DNA from: Cyclobacterium salsum | GTDB taxonomy: Bacteria; Bacteroidota; Bacteroidia; Cytophagales; Cyclobacteriaceae | Assembly: GCF_010119245.1 (NCBI RefSeq) | Contig: NZ_WNKG01000009.1 | Span: forward strand, 186,001 to 250,000 | Reading direction: 5' to 3' | Length of the DNA stretch: 64,000 bases | Part shown: piece after piece, positions 37,008 to 49,399 of the stretch | How positions within the stretch are numbered: the first letter of the stretch is position 1 | Layout: every line of letters begins with the position of its first letter | The notes under the pieces: model-generated | Seen by the model: the letters and a program-made list of their open reading frames with translations, nothing else | What the model was told of the DNA's origin: nothing | Database searches by the model: none | Made by a program: the position numbers and the translations under genes

Positions 37008-38471
37008 TCACCTCCAACGCAGGGACAGGGTGTGTCTGGCTAAGATTCGTTTGGCCTCTTTTTTTACATCCGGGAGGGATTGCGCCTTCCAGATTTTTTC
37101 TCTCGCCAACCTTGCGGCCTTTTCCGGATCCATGATTGGAAAAGGATAGGTATCTCCCAAGGTAAACCCCGCCATTTGCCCCTCAATCGGGGGCGTTTTC
37201 CATGGTTCATGAAAATAGGGAAAGGGCAGCGAGGCCAGTTCCGGTACCCATTTTTTTATAAAAACACCCTCAGGGTCATGATCTCCGGACTGTTTTATCG
37301 GATTGTAAATCCGCACCTGGTTGACTCCCGTCACGCCAGCCTGCATCTGTAATTGTGGATAGTGGATCCCCGGTTCAAAATCCAAAAATAACTGTGCCAA
37401 ATGATCCGCTCCCGCTCTCCAGTCCAGGTTCAAATGATGCGTTAGGAAAGACACCAACATGGCCCTCATTCTAAAATTCACATAGCCTGTCTGTATAAGG
37501 CAACGCATGCAGGCATCCACCAGCGGGATACCTGTTTTTCCCATTTTCCAGGCCTTCAGCCACTCGGGATTTTCCTCATAACCGTAGTCCATAAATCCCT
37601 GGTTGATCGGTTCAAATTCCATTCTTTCTTCCATTTCAAATTTTTGAATGAAATGGCAGTGCCATCTAAGCCTGGATTGAAAATTCCGGATCGGTCCGGT
37701 ACATTTGCCCGCCTTTCGCAAGGATTCTGCTGCCTGAAAGACCTGCCTTACCGAAAGGTTTCCCCAGGCCAGGTAAGGGGATAACCGGGAACAACTCCTC
37801 CGGCTCGCTTCCGGTTTACTGATAAAACGGCTATAGTTTTCTACCCGCCCTTCCAGGAAACTTTTAAGGTATTGATGCGCTCGGTTCTCCCCACCTTGCT
37901 GCAGGGTAAAGGGAGAATGCTTCATCCAGTCTAAAGGTTTCTGCATCATTGAAATTTCAGAAAAATCGGGATTCAGGAAATCCCCCTTTTCCCAGGCTGG
38001 ATTTTCAAGAGATCGATTCATAAATGTTTCCCATTGAGCAGACCAACCTTTCCGGTTTTTTCTACCACGCTGAACGCCATTTTGTTGCCATTCCTGCCAG
38101 ATGACCTTATTCACCTGGCAGAAACGTTTCACTTCCTTATCCCGCTGATAGGTAATCGCTATGCCTGTTTCCTGGTGCGAAAACAATTTATTCAATTGGT
38201 AGTGCTGTTGTATTTGCTCAAAGGCAGGAATGACTTCCTCATGGAATAGGTGGATTTTGCCCCCCACTACCGCAAGCGATTGATTCAGGTCGACCAAACT
38301 CTCATAGATAAATTTCCAATGGCGGATATTGCTTTGAGACGCCCGTACTAAAGAAGGTTCTACAAAATAGACCAGCAAAATGGGAAGCCCCTCTTCAAGG
38401 GCATGCTTCAATGGTGCATGGTCTTTAAGCCTAAGGTCTCGTTTAAACCAAACCACATTGATTTTTTCCAT
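37008..38471 (-). CDS. Cryptochrome/DNA photolyase family protein
   Basis: The ATG at 38471 gives 487 residues starting MEKINVVWFKRDLRLKDHAPL, the standard photolyase N-terminus. Six residues would be added by the upstream ATG. The N-terminal antenna-type domain covers ~1-135. The FAD-binding domain has RSCSRLSPYLAWGNLSVRQV, RWHCHFIQKFE, GIPLVDACMRCLIQTGYVNFRMR-type GIPLVDACMRCL, and NFRMRAMLVSF. The class is photolyase-like; repair of CPD or 6-4 lesions cannot be told from the reading. It is divergent from the TIGR03643 gene by 39 bases. Confidence 0.93.
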   Translation of the reverse strand: MEKINVVWFKRDLRLKDHAPLKHALEEGLPILLVYFVEPSLVRASQSNIRHWKFIYESLVDLNQSLAVVGGKIHLFHEEVIPAFEQIQQHYQLNKLFSHQETGIAITYQRDKEVKRFCQVNKVIWQEWQQNGVQRGRKNRKGWSAQWETFMNRSLENPAWEKGDFLNPDFSEISMMQKPLDWMKHSPFTLQQGGENRAHQYLKSFLEGRVENYSRFISKPEASRRSCSRLSPYLAWGNLSVRQVFQAAESLRKAGKCTGPIRNFQSRLRWHCHFIQKFEMEERMEFEPINQGFMDYGYEENPEWLKAWKMGKTGIPLVDACMRCLIQTGYVNFRMRAMLVSFLTHHLNLDWRAGADHLAQLFLDFEPGIHYPQLQMQAGVTGVNQVRIYNPIKQSGDHDPEGVFIKKWVPELASLPFPYFHEPWKTPPIEGQMAGFTLGDTYPFPIMDPEKAARLAREKIWKAQSLPDVKKEAKRILARHTLSLRWR

Positions 38472-38510
38472 ATCCCGAAAACCATACACGGAAAAAAAAG
38501 TTTACAACCC

Positions 38511-38792
38511 ATGAGCGATCGCATTCACCTTTCCCCCGAGGATACAGACCGGGTCATTGAAATGGCCTGGGAAGACCGGACCCCTTTCGATGCCATCTAC
38601 CAGCAATTTAACCTCCCGGAAAAAGACGTAATCAAGCTTATGCGCAGGGAATTAAAGGAGAGCTCTTTCCGAATGTGGAGAAAAAGGGTACAAAACAGAG
38701 CCACCAAGCACCAAAAGCTTAATGCAGCAACTGGAAACACTCGATTTAAGTCAACCCGCCAAAAGAGCATTAGCAATAACCAGATCACCTAA
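38511..38792 (+). CDS. TIGR03643/DUF2805 family protein
   Basis: The ATG at 38511 gives 93 residues: MSDRIHLSPEDTDRVIEMAW then EDRTPFDAIYQQFNLPEKDV and LMRRELKESSFRMWRKRVQ. This matches the small TIGR03643 family, basic and helical, possibly DNA-binding. A longer frame (from 38403) overlaps the photolyase start and is rejected. Function is unknown. Its start lies back to back with the photolyase start, so shared light or DNA-damage control is conceivable. Confidence 0.85.
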   Translation: MSDRIHLSPEDTDRVIEMAWEDRTPFDAIYQQFNLPEKDVIKLMRRELKESSFRMWRKRVQNRATKHQKLNAATGNTRFKSTRQKSISNNQIT

Positions 38793-38814
38793 GCTTTGCT
38801 CGGATGGCTCCACC

Positions 38815-41004
<2,190 letters not shown>

Positions 41005-43110
41005 TTGAAAGTGATTTTAAATTTTAAACTATTTTTTCTGACCGCCACCACTGCAGCCGTATTGTGGTCACATTTTTCTTTCGGTCAAAGAGAAGCGATT
41101 GATGCCATCAAAACCAAAATCGATTCGATAGAAAACAAAGAAAATTTCACGCCTGACAAGCCCTATATCGATTTTATCAATCAGTTGGCAGAGCTATACT
41201 ATAATTTAAATCCTGACAGCACTTTCCTTTTGGGAATGAAAAGCCTGGAAGCCAGCGAAAAGGTGGAATACACCGAGGGTATCATAGATGCTTATCGTAA
41301 TATCGGTGCTTATCATAACCTTCGTGGTGAGTACGAACAGGCCATGGGGTTCTTTGAGGAAGGCCTGCATTTATCCGAGAAAATCCAGTACTGGCGAGGC
41401 ATGGCCAATATAAACAATAGTATTGGCCTAAACTATTACGAAAGGGGGCTTTTGGAGGAGTCAGTGACGGCCTATCTCCGGGCGCTGGAAATTAAAGAGC
41501 AACATTTGTCAGAAAACGAGCAAAGTAAGACGCTCAGCAACCTTGGGTTGGTTTTTTTGGATTTAGGGGACTTTGAGAAGGCCTTGAGCTACCACAATAG
41601 GGCATTGGAAATTCGCAAACAAATCCAAAATGTACCCGGAATGGCCTATTCGATGGCCAATATAGGAGAGGTATACAAAGAAAATGGAGCACTGGAAAAA
41701 TCGCTTCAAAACTATCAGGCTTCCCTGAAAATTGGGGAGGATATAGACAACAGGCAATTGGTTTCCGTTTGTCACTTTAACATAGGGGATATCTACCTGG
41801 AGCAGGAGAAATTTGAGGAGGCGCTTTTTCATTTTGAAACCGCCCTGGGGCTGGATACAGAAAGAAATGACAAAGTAGGCATCTCATACGACCTGTTAGG
41901 AATCGGCGAAACTCAAATGAAGCTGGGAAACCTAACTGCGGCCAAAAAAACTATTGAAGAAGGTCTTGAAGTGGCACTGGAAAGCCATTTGAAAGGGGAG
42001 GTACAAAAAGCTCATTTGCTGCTAAGTGAACTGTACGAAGGAGAAAACAATCCCTCAAAAGCCTTGTATCATTTTAAATTGCACAAAGCTTATCAGGACA
42101 GTATTTTGAATGAGGGCACAAAAGTAGAAATTCAAAAACTCACAACCGAATACGCGCTGGCAAAAAAGGAAGCCGAATTTCTTCAGGCGCGGCGGGAAAC
42201 AGAGCTTCGAAATGAAGCCAGAATGGAACAGCGACTACGTACCGGAGTGACCATCATTCTGGTAATTCTGTTGGTTGCCTTTTTTATTGCACTACGATCA
42301 ATCAAGTCTCAAATAAAAGCCAGGGAGACGGTCACCACGCAGAAAAATGAGTTGGAGAAACTGAATAAAAAAATCTTACTGCAAAAAAATGAGATCGAAA
42401 AAGTAGCTAACCAAATGTTCGAGGTTAACCAGACGAAGGATAAATTATTTAGCATCGTTGGCCATGATTTGAAAAGCCCGATCAACAGCCTGAAAGGGCT
42501 CATGCAATACGTAGTAGACGAAAAACTGACCCAGGAGGAGTTTCTTTTGGTGTCTGCACAATTGAGAAACGAAGTAGAACAGGTTCATTTCACCTTAATT
42601 AACCTGCTCCACTGGGCCAAAGGACAAATGAAAGGCATCGTTACCGACACGGAAAAGGTATCCATCAATAAAATTCTAAAGGAAATAATGAGTCTTTACA
42701 AACCGGTATCGGAGGCGAAAGACATCAGCATCGCCGATAATCTCGAAGCCCATACGGACTGCCTGGTAGACCGTGAGCAATGCAACCTGATTTTGAGAAA
42801 CCTGATCAATAATGCGCTAAAATTCACCAATCGGGGAGGTAACATTTCTATCACTAGTAAAAAGGTAGATGATTCCTATTGGGAAATCTCCATTCAAGAC
42901 GATGGGATAGGTATAGATCGTCAGACGCTGACCAAAATATTTACCCCGGCCTTTAAAGAAAAAAACCGGTATGGAACGGCCGGAGAAAAAGGTACCGGAT
43001 TGGGGCTTCAGTTAACCAAGGACTTTGTCAAAATCAATGGAGGAGATATTCATGTAGAAAGTGAGTTGGGTAAAGGAAGCACCTTCACCTTCACCTTACC
43101 AATCGCCTAA
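41005..43110 (+). CDS. TPR-containing sensor histidine kinase
   Basis: A 701-residue kinase. The TTG at 41005 gives a signal-like N-terminus (residues 1-28, ending SHFSFGQ); a GTG two codons on is an alternative. Residues ~35-390 contain around six to seven tetratricopeptide repeats (for example AYHNLRGEYEQAMGFFEEGL), predicted periplasmic. One membrane helix is near 418-435 (VTIILVILLVAFFIALRS), followed by a coiled coil. His487 lies in FSIVGHDLKSPINSLKG. The ATPase domain has NLINNALKFTNRGG and GTGLGLQLTKDF. No response regulator is adjacent, so it is an orphan. Confidence 0.93.
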   Translation: MKVILNFKLFFLTATTAAVLWSHFSFGQREAIDAIKTKIDSIENKENFTPDKPYIDFINQLAELYYNLNPDSTFLLGMKSLEASEKVEYTEGIIDAYRNIGAYHNLRGEYEQAMGFFEEGLHLSEKIQYWRGMANINNSIGLNYYERGLLEESVTAYLRALEIKEQHLSENEQSKTLSNLGLVFLDLGDFEKALSYHNRALEIRKQIQNVPGMAYSMANIGEVYKENGALEKSLQNYQASLKIGEDIDNRQLVSVCHFNIGDIYLEQEKFEEALFHFETALGLDTERNDKVGISYDLLGIGETQMKLGNLTAAKKTIEEGLEVALESHLKGEVQKAHLLLSELYEGENNPSKALYHFKLHKAYQDSILNEGTKVEIQKLTTEYALAKKEAEFLQARRETELRNEARMEQRLRTGVTIILVILLVAFFIALRSIKSQIKARETVTTQKNELEKLNKKILLQKNEIEKVANQMFEVNQTKDKLFSIVGHDLKSPINSLKGLMQYVVDEKLTQEEFLLVSAQLRNEVEQVHFTLINLLHWAKGQMKGIVTDTEKVSINKILKEIMSLYKPVSEAKDISIADNLEAHTDCLVDREQCNLILRNLINNALKFTNRGGNISITSKKVDDSYWEISIQDDGIGIDRQTLTKIFTPAFKEKNRYGTAGEKGTGLGLQLTKDFVKINGGDIHVESELGKGSTFTFTLPIA

Positions 43111-43220
43111 CCCTCGGGGCATTAATTCTTCCAGGGTAAATTGCTAATTTGAATTTTTTTCCCTTTATTTATTTAGAGAGTTGTGTTAGACCAAAAACCA
43201 CCCTGTTATTTTCAAACTAA

Positions 43221-43251
43221 TTGACAAACGCGGTTTTCTCAGTTAATTTCG
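43221..43251 (+). promoter_or_regulatory. Possible promoter of the four-helix membrane protein gene
   Basis: TTG (43221-43223) is followed after 20 bases by TAATTTCG (43244-43251), one mismatch from TAnnTTTG, 57 bases before the ATG at 43309. Confidence 0.35.
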
Positions 43252-43308
43252 TGCCGCGGGCGTTTATTAACACCGCAAATCCAAATAAATAATCTAAACC
43301 CGAATGAA

Positions 43309-43968
43309 ATGAGCGACAGTTCCTTCAAAGCCTTTAAAATCAAGATAGCCATCGCTTTATCCTTGGTTTTGTTTTTAATTTTTGCAAAAAGTCTGGTCGA
43401 TAAAAGTAACGTGGATGAGTTGGAGGCTTCCTTTGTGACGGTTTATGAAGACAGATTGGTGGTTCAGGATTATATTTTTAATATCACTGAATTGCTCTTC
43501 AGGATGCGCCTGATTGTCGCCAATACAGAATCGCTGGATCAGTACCTTTCTGTAAAAAACCAGGTAATGGATTATCATGAACAGATTCTGAATATTATAT
43601 CAGATTTTGAAAAAACCCACCTCACGCCGAAGGAGTCCGAATACTTACAAGAATTTAAGAGCCTGGTCGCCGACAAGCTGGAAATTGAAAGCTACTTTAC
43701 CAATTTGGAAAAGTCCGAACAGAATTACCAAACAAGCGTGGATAAATTCAATACCGACTTTGAAAGGGTGTTTTATGACCTTCGAGAGCTGTCAAAAATT
43801 CAGCTGAGAGAGGGCGAAAAACTCACCAATCTCAGTTACCGAATTAAAGCCCGATCTGATATATGGCTTCAATTTGAATATGCGGTGCTATTTGTACTGT
43901 TGATCATCATTAGCATGCTGATCTATTCATCCAGGGGCATCGAAAAAAAGGAAAGTTATTCGAAATAA
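43309..43968 (+). CDS. Membrane protein with four-helix-bundle sensor-like domain
   Basis: A 219-residue protein with an N-terminal membrane helix (residues ~11-28), a long helical, coiled-coil-rich periplasmic part (~30-190) and a second helix near the C-terminus (AVLFVLLIIISMLIYSS). This two-helix-anchored arrangement resembles the 4HB_MCP sensor module of chemoreceptors, but no HAMP or signalling domain follows. Function unknown. It lies 199 bases downstream of the TPR kinase in the same direction and might act as its accessory sensor; this is inference. Confidence 0.65.
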   Translation: MSDSSFKAFKIKIAIALSLVLFLIFAKSLVDKSNVDELEASFVTVYEDRLVVQDYIFNITELLFRMRLIVANTESLDQYLSVKNQVMDYHEQILNIISDFEKTHLTPKESEYLQEFKSLVADKLEIESYFTNLEKSEQNYQTSVDKFNTDFERVFYDLRELSKIQLREGEKLTNLSYRIKARSDIWLQFEYAVLFVLLIIISMLIYSSRGIEKKESYSK

Positions 43969-43977
43969 CTTGAAACC

Positions 43978-45456
43978 CTACCTTCTATTCGCCCAGGCGG
44001 AAAGCAGAAATCCAACAAGGAAAATAACCAACGTACCAAAAACAATGGTTAGGTTAGCATGAAAAGGACTCCTGAAAGCCATGCCTTTTTCAAAGATAAC
44101 CGGCGACAAGCTCATCCAGCCAATCAGCAACACCCCTAAAACCACACCAATAGCGGCATATTTCCTTCGAATGTTTCTACCAATATAGCCCAGCAAAAAC
44201 AAGCCTAAAATACCTCCACTAAATATCGCCGACAGTGCCCACCAGGCATCCAACGCACTCTCTACTCCGTTAAAAGCGATGGCAATCAGAATGCTCAGAC
44301 AACCCATTACCAAGGATGCGATAACCAACACCTTCATTTCGGACTTTTCAGGCAGGTCCGGTGAAAGGTATTTCTTAATATGATCCGTCAAAATAATGGT
44401 TGCTGAGCTGTTAATACTGGTTGAAATGGTACTCATTCCAGCTGCAAAAATGGAAGCAATCAGCAATCCGGTCATGCCAACGGGCAGGCCATTGACAATA
44501 AAATAGGGAAACACCTTGTCAGCATGCTCGCTCCCGCTAAAATCTTCGGGTAGCAACCCCGGCATGGCTTGGTAATAGGCAAACAAAGCCGTACCAATAA
44601 AGAAAAACAACAGGGAAACCGGCACATAAAGCAAACTGCCCAACAAAGTGGATTTCACCGCTTCCTTATCGGTTTTGGCACTAAGATAACGCTGTACATA
44701 GTTTTGGTCCACTCCGAAATTTTGTAAATTGATAAAAAGGCCATAGATCAGAATGACCCAAAAAGTAGCTTCAGAAAGGCTAAATCCAAAACTCCCTAAA
44801 CTAAACTTATTATTTTCCGAAGCGATGGTAAAAACCTGCCCGGGACCTTCCGGCATGGAGAAAAAGATGATCCCCAAACAGGCAAGAGCACCGGAAATCA
44901 AAATGATACCCTGTATGGCATCTGTCCAGATAACGGCTTCAAAACCACCCATAATCGCATAAATCAATACGCTGATACCGGTTATCACAATGATGACCGG
45001 AATACTCCAACCAAAAAGCACATTCATAGGCAATGCCAGCAAATACATAATCGCGCCCATTCTGGCTAATTGGGTTAACAAATAACAGATGGAAGCATAG
45101 GTTCTGGCCCAACTACCAAACTTGGTTTCCAGGTAATAGTAAGCTGAGGGGCTTTTTATACCCCGATAGAGGGGTACAAAAAATTTCACGGCAAGGATAG
45201 CAGCGATGGGAATGGAAAGACTAAAAACAAACCCATTCCAGTTGGAGAGGTAAGCATTTCCAGGTAACGCAAGAAAACTGATACTGCTGACAAAAGTAGC
45301 GAATATGGACATGCCAATCGCCCAGGAAGGAAGCTTCCCTCCTCCGGTAATAAAATCATTTGAGGTCCGCTTTTTGAAATAAAAAGAGGCTCCAAACAAA
45401 ACAATGGCCAGCATGTAAACTAAAAAAACAATTAAATCAATAATGGGGAGACTCAT
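43978..45456 (-). CDS. Sodium:solute symporter (SSS family)
   Basis: A 492-residue inner-membrane transporter with about 13 hydrophobic segments. SSS features include FITGGGKLPSWAIGMSIFATFVSS-type GGGKLPSWAIGMSIF, ICYLLTQLARMG, FGVDQNYVQRYLSAKTDKEA (the SSS signature region) and ISTSINSSATIILTDHIKKY. SSS members of this branch carry sialic acids, sugars or sugar acids with sodium. It is the last gene of the six-gene operon and probably brings in the product released by the exported enzymes. Confidence 0.94.
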   Translation of the reverse strand: MSLPIIDLIVFLVYMLAIVLFGASFYFKKRTSNDFITGGGKLPSWAIGMSIFATFVSSISFLALPGNAYLSNWNGFVFSLSIPIAAILAVKFFVPLYRGIKSPSAYYYLETKFGSWARTYASICYLLTQLARMGAIMYLLALPMNVLFGWSIPVIIVITGISVLIYAIMGGFEAVIWTDAIQGIILISGALACLGIIFFSMPEGPGQVFTIASENNKFSLGSFGFSLSEATFWVILIYGLFINLQNFGVDQNYVQRYLSAKTDKEAVKSTLLGSLLYVPVSLLFFFIGTALFAYYQAMPGLLPEDFSGSEHADKVFPYFIVNGLPVGMTGLLIASIFAAGMSTISTSINSSATIILTDHIKKYLSPDLPEKSEMKVLVIASLVMGCLSILIAIAFNGVESALDAWWALSAIFSGGILGLFLLGYIGRNIRRKYAAIGVVLGVLLIGWMSLSPVIFEKGMAFRSPFHANLTIVFGTLVIFLVGFLLSAWANRR

Positions 45457-45479
45457 CCTATACCTATCTTTTATATTCC

Positions 45480-46418
45480 TTATTTCGTTTGACCATAGCT
45501 ATAAGCACCCAACCGGGGAAGTCTTTCTTTAATTTCCTGGAACTGCTCTTCCTCAAAAGGTGTCAGCGGAAATGCGAGGTGACCATTACCATATCCCAAC
45601 ACATTCATACTTGCTTTCAAGCCTTTCAGGAAACTCGACCCGTAGCTACCCAAACCGTATATTTCTGCTGAAATTTCCATTACCAACGCTTGCAGGCGGG
45701 CCACGTCGGATAAATCACCCTTTTCTGCAGCATGAAATAGATCCACATATAATTTTGGAAACATATTCGCTCCTCCACTAACGCCACCATGTCCCCCCAT
45801 TAAAACCGAGGAGGCCAACATCTCCTCCGGTCCTACCAACAAGGTAAATTCGGGGTTGTCCCGGAAAGCATAAACCATGGCATTGAAATAAACCGCCTGG
45901 CCTGAGCTATCCTTTAACCCCAAAATATTTGAATGCCTGGAAAGTGTCAGTACCGTATCCTGGCTGAGCATGGTTTTGGTATGAGAGGGCATATTGTAAA
46001 GGTACAGTGGAAGCGGCAGCTCGTCGGCCAGCTTTTGGAAATACGTCAATACTTCCTTTTCTCCTAGTCCATAGTAATAAGGTGGTGCGGCAACGACGGC
46101 ATCTGCACCAGCATCCCTGGCAACACCTGCCAACCGCAGGCTTTCATGAAACGAGGTATCAGTTACTCCCACCAATACAGGAACCCTTCCATCTACTTCC
46201 TTACAGGTGAATGAAATCAATTCCCTTCTCAACTTATAGGAAATATTGGTGCATTCCCCCGTGGTGCCCAGGATAAATATTCCATGCACTCCTCCTTCCA
46301 GTAGATGGTTGATTAGTTTGGAAGTACCCTCCGTGTCCAACTGAGTGTCATCTAAAAGTAAAGTCGCCATCGGAGGAACAATTCCCCTCAGAGGCTGCTT
46401 TTTTAAATCTCTTTGCAT
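45480..46418 (-). CDS. DapA/NanA-family aldolase or dehydratase
   Basis: A 312-residue TIM-barrel class I aldolase. The phosphate/carboxylate-binding loop GTTGE is at residues 51-55, catalytic Tyr141 in LYLYNMPSHT, and Schiff-base Lys169 in ILGLKDSSGQ. The family includes N-acetylneuraminate lyase, dihydrodipicolinate synthase and 2-keto-3-deoxy-sugar-acid aldolases; the setting with sialidase-fold proteins and an SSS symporter points to a sugar-acid cleaving enzyme rather than lysine synthesis. The exact substrate cannot be read. It lies 23 bases upstream of the symporter. Confidence 0.9.
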   Translation of the reverse strand: MQRDLKKQPLRGIVPPMATLLLDDTQLDTEGTSKLINHLLEGGVHGIFILGTTGECTNISYKLRRELISFTCKEVDGRVPVLVGVTDTSFHESLRLAGVARDAGADAVVAAPPYYYGLGEKEVLTYFQKLADELPLPLYLYNMPSHTKTMLSQDTVLTLSRHSNILGLKDSSGQAVYFNAMVYAFRDNPEFTLLVGPEEMLASSVLMGGHGGVSGGANMFPKLYVDLFHAAEKGDLSDVARLQALVMEISAEIYGLGSYGSSFLKGLKASMNVLGYGNGHLAFPLTPFEEEQFQEIKERLPRLGAYSYGQTK

Positions 46419-46482
46419 GTTTTGTGTTTAGTACTGAATGTATCTGGATAAGCGAAAAACTAAAATGCCCTGGAAACTGAAA

Positions 46483-47667
46483 TTAAATTTTCGCAGGATC
46501 GATAACCACATATTTTACGGATATCCGGTCATACGTATAGGTAATATGTACCTTCCCATCGGTACTTTGGATTATCGCCGGGTAGCTGTAGCCAGCATTG
46601 TTGGGTTCATTTTCCAGCGTCATGAACGGATTCCAGGTTTTTCCGTCATCGGAAATGGCCAGGTTTAGAATGTTTCTGCCTTTGGGCTCCTCACCTTCCT
46701 TCGTACTGTGATTGTACACCAAAAGGTGTCGACCATCAGCCAGGGTCACGGCATCGGTCCCGGAATTAGGATTAGGCAGGGAAGTGGCTGCCATTTCCGA
46801 CCAGCTTTGCCCCTGATCATCCGACCAGCTCTCGGCAATTACATCCTGCCGGGTCCTGCACAGCATCTGCAGCCTGCCATCTTCGTGAGTCAATACGCTA
46901 GGTTGTATGGCATCAAAGGTTTCCCCGTCATTAATTGGCCCTACTACCTGCCAGGTCTCCCCGTGGTCTTTGCTGATTTCAAAATGTACCTGCCAGAAAA
47001 CATCCCCATCCCGCTCTCTCTCAATACTGGAGGGGCTGATGATGGTGCCGTCCGGTAATTGTACCGGTTTGTTTTTTACCGGACCCAACAGGGGCCCTAT
47101 AGCAGGATCCTCACCCAATTTAACCTGATCGGACCAGGTTTTTCCATTGTCTTCGGAAGTGATCAGCATGCCCCACCATTCTCTGGGGTTGGGACCTACC
47201 TTGTAAAATAACATCAAAGGCCCTTCTTGCGGCTGGAAAAGGACCGGATTCCAGCATGGATACCGTAGGGTATCATTCTGAACCCCATTGACCACCTCTT
47301 CCGGCCAGGTCCACTCCCCATTTTCCAGGTGACTCACCCGAATACCCACATCGGGATTTCGCTCATGGGTCCCGGAAAAAAAGGCAGCTACAATACCATC
47401 CTCCGTTTCCACCAATGTGGAGGCATGCACCTGTGGAGTCGGTCTGTCATCCAGCGGATAGATCAACTCCGCATGTAACAGTGCTCCTTCTCCTACCGTT
47501 GCTTTCTCTGGCAAATAATAGTTGCCGGTGATGTCATTTGGTTTTTTGGCATCCTGATTATCGGATTGGGAGCTACTTTCTCCTCCCCCGCCACAGCCAA
47601 CGAATGTCAGGGCTGTAAACACAAGTCCTGCAACCGGTGCGTAATTCAATTTTGTTCTATTCCACAT
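46483..47667 (-). CDS. BNR-repeat sialidase-like lipoprotein
   Basis: A 394-residue protein. A lipobox (LTFVGC) puts the lipidated Cys at residue 25, followed by a Gly/Ser/Asp-rich linker typical of surface lipoproteins. Asp-box (SxDxGxTW) motifs are visible as [28 protein letters not shown] and SDDGKTWNP, giving a six-bladed sialidase-type propeller (BNR_2). The classical sialidase Arg triad could not be assigned. The start overlaps the fucose-isomerase-like gene by 22 bases. It may hydrolyse or bind an acidic glycan at the cell surface. Confidence 0.88.
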   Translation of the reverse strand: MWNRTKLNYAPVAGLVFTALTFVGCGGGGESSSQSDNQDAKKPNDITGNYYLPEKATVGEGALLHAELIYPLDDRPTPQVHASTLVETEDGIVAAFFSGTHERNPDVGIRVSHLENGEWTWPEEVVNGVQNDTLRYPCWNPVLFQPQEGPLMLFYKVGPNPREWWGMLITSEDNGKTWSDQVKLGEDPAIGPLLGPVKNKPVQLPDGTIISPSSIERERDGDVFWQVHFEISKDHGETWQVVGPINDGETFDAIQPSVLTHEDGRLQMLCRTRQDVIAESWSDDQGQSWSEMAATSLPNPNSGTDAVTLADGRHLLVYNHSTKEGEEPKGRNILNLAISDDGKTWNPFMTLENEPNNAGYSYPAIIQSTDGKVHITYTYDRISVKYVVIDPAKI

Positions 47668-49253
47668 AATGCTGTTTTTATTCCTAATTCTTCCATTGCG
47701 GCAGCCTTTGCCATACAGGCCGCTTTTGCTTCTTCTTTAGTGGGGGCATACACCACCTGTATATGATTGGCTTTGTGTCTGCCCATCATTTGATCCCGGC
47801 TAACTCCATCCAATACCCCATGCATGATGGGCCATTGGGGCGTGGTCATTTCCCACCTTCTTTGGGTTTCTGCTGCGGGCAATTCCACTACTTTTCCAGT
47901 TCCCAAATCGCAGTGCAGCCGGTCATTCATGATATACACCCTGCTCCATACGATGTGGCCCGGCTTGCTGATCCCTTTGAGACTCCCACCTCCCAGGTGA
48001 AAGTACATGGGAGGCTGGCGTTCGCTACTCGCTCCCCGGTACCCATCGATAAAATGGGAGGCCGGAGCAGCGCCCGAGATCAAAAATACCCAAACAAATT
48101 CATCTTTGCCGTCAATGGTGTATTCTTCTCCATATCTCAAGTCATGCAAGGTATTATCGCCTTCCAACCCCAATTTTTCCCAAAGCCGGTAAGTAAGCAG
48201 GCTATCTAATCCGGCACATTCGTCTACCTCATTAAAATGGGGCAGGGCCTTTCCGGATATGATTTCCCGGCCGTCCTTAGTGAATACGGGAGGTCTTTCA
48301 GTCGTATTCAGAAGTCCCTCTGCCAGATCACTGGCAGGAGCTAGATCCTTTAGTCCTTGCTGGTATTGAATGCCAATCGTATCGCAACCAAATTCATCAG
48401 CCAGCCGCAGGGCGGCAATATACATCTTACATTGTTCAAGCGTCTGCTCCCGGGTTAATTCTGATTTCGGATCGGTTCCCCAGGAAAAAGTCATTCCCCG
48501 GTCTAAAAGCCAATCCAATACTGCGTTTGCCTCCATTTCCGTCACGGTTTTCATCGCTGCATATAAGGTGGATTGGCTCAATCGCTCCTTGAAAATTCCC
48601 GTAGCATGTAACAAATGATCCGGTATGATGGCATTGAACATGCCCATACAGCCCTCATCAAACACCCCCATGATGGCTTTTCTTTGTTTAAACTCCCGGG
48701 CAAAAAGACGGCCTGTTTCCAGTGCTTGTGCCGAAACTGAAGACGAGGGGTCAAAATCTTTTACGTGACGGATATCGTGCACCACGTTTCCGGAATGAAT
48801 CCATTCCTTCAGCCCCTTAAGAAAAAAATTATCCGTGAAGTCCCTACTCCATAGCGTGGAATAAGAAACCCCTGCTTTCGTTAGCGAACCGTTTAGATTC
48901 AGCATACCCACCAGGCCAGGCCATTGCCCCTCCCAATTGGCCACTGTCAAGATCGGCCCCTTATGCGTGGTGAGTCCGGCTAATACGTGATGTGAATATT
49001 GCCAAACGCTTTCCGCCACGACCAGTGGCTTTCCGGGATCCAGTTCCCGAAAGACCTGCATGCCCATTTTCTGGGAATCAATGAAACCATGCTTTTTGCT
49101 TTCATCGTATGGGTGGGCACGGATTACCGTAACCCCCAGGTCGCTGAAAACCCTATTTAGGCGGGATTCCATGGCTTCCTGTGCCTGCCAACAGGTTTGG
49201 TTGGCAGATAATCTCAAATCCCCACTTGCAATCAGGTAAACTTCTTGTATCAT
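47646..49253 (-). CDS. Fucose/arabinose-isomerase-like protein
   Basis: A 535-residue cytoplasmic protein without signal peptide. The L-fucose isomerase fold family is supported by [48 protein letters not shown] and the C-terminal [14 protein letters not shown], with the metal-ligand His likely in this last region. Its overall length is a little shorter than FucI (~590). No fucose kinase or aldolase is present, so the true substrate is open. It overlaps the downstream sialidase-like gene by 22 bases. Confidence 0.82.
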   Translation of the reverse strand: MIQEVYLIASGDLRLSANQTCWQAQEAMESRLNRVFSDLGVTVIRAHPYDESKKHGFIDSQKMGMQVFRELDPGKPLVVAESVWQYSHHVLAGLTTHKGPILTVANWEGQWPGLVGMLNLNGSLTKAGVSYSTLWSRDFTDNFFLKGLKEWIHSGNVVHDIRHVKDFDPSSSVSAQALETGRLFAREFKQRKAIMGVFDEGCMGMFNAIIPDHLLHATGIFKERLSQSTLYAAMKTVTEMEANAVLDWLLDRGMTFSWGTDPKSELTREQTLEQCKMYIAALRLADEFGCDTIGIQYQQGLKDLAPASDLAEGLLNTTERPPVFTKDGREIISGKALPHFNEVDECAGLDSLLTYRLWEKLGLEGDNTLHDLRYGEEYTIDGKDEFVWVFLISGAAPASHFIDGYRGASSERQPPMYFHLGGGSLKGISKPGHIVWSRVYIMNDRLHCDLGTGKVVELPAAETQRRWEMTTPQWPIMHGVLDGVSRDQMMGRHKANHIQVVYAPTKEEAKAACMAKAAAMEELGIKTALCGIEQN

Positions 49254-49399
49254 TATCCCCTGGTATTTTAGGTTTTGCTGGTTACTATTATTTTTTTGGC
49301 TGGCAAAGCGGCATTTGTAGGCTTCGCCTGTAAAGTACTACTTTGATTTCTTTCAATCAGGCCCATTCATGATCAAAAAAAATACAGCCGGGCGTTCCT

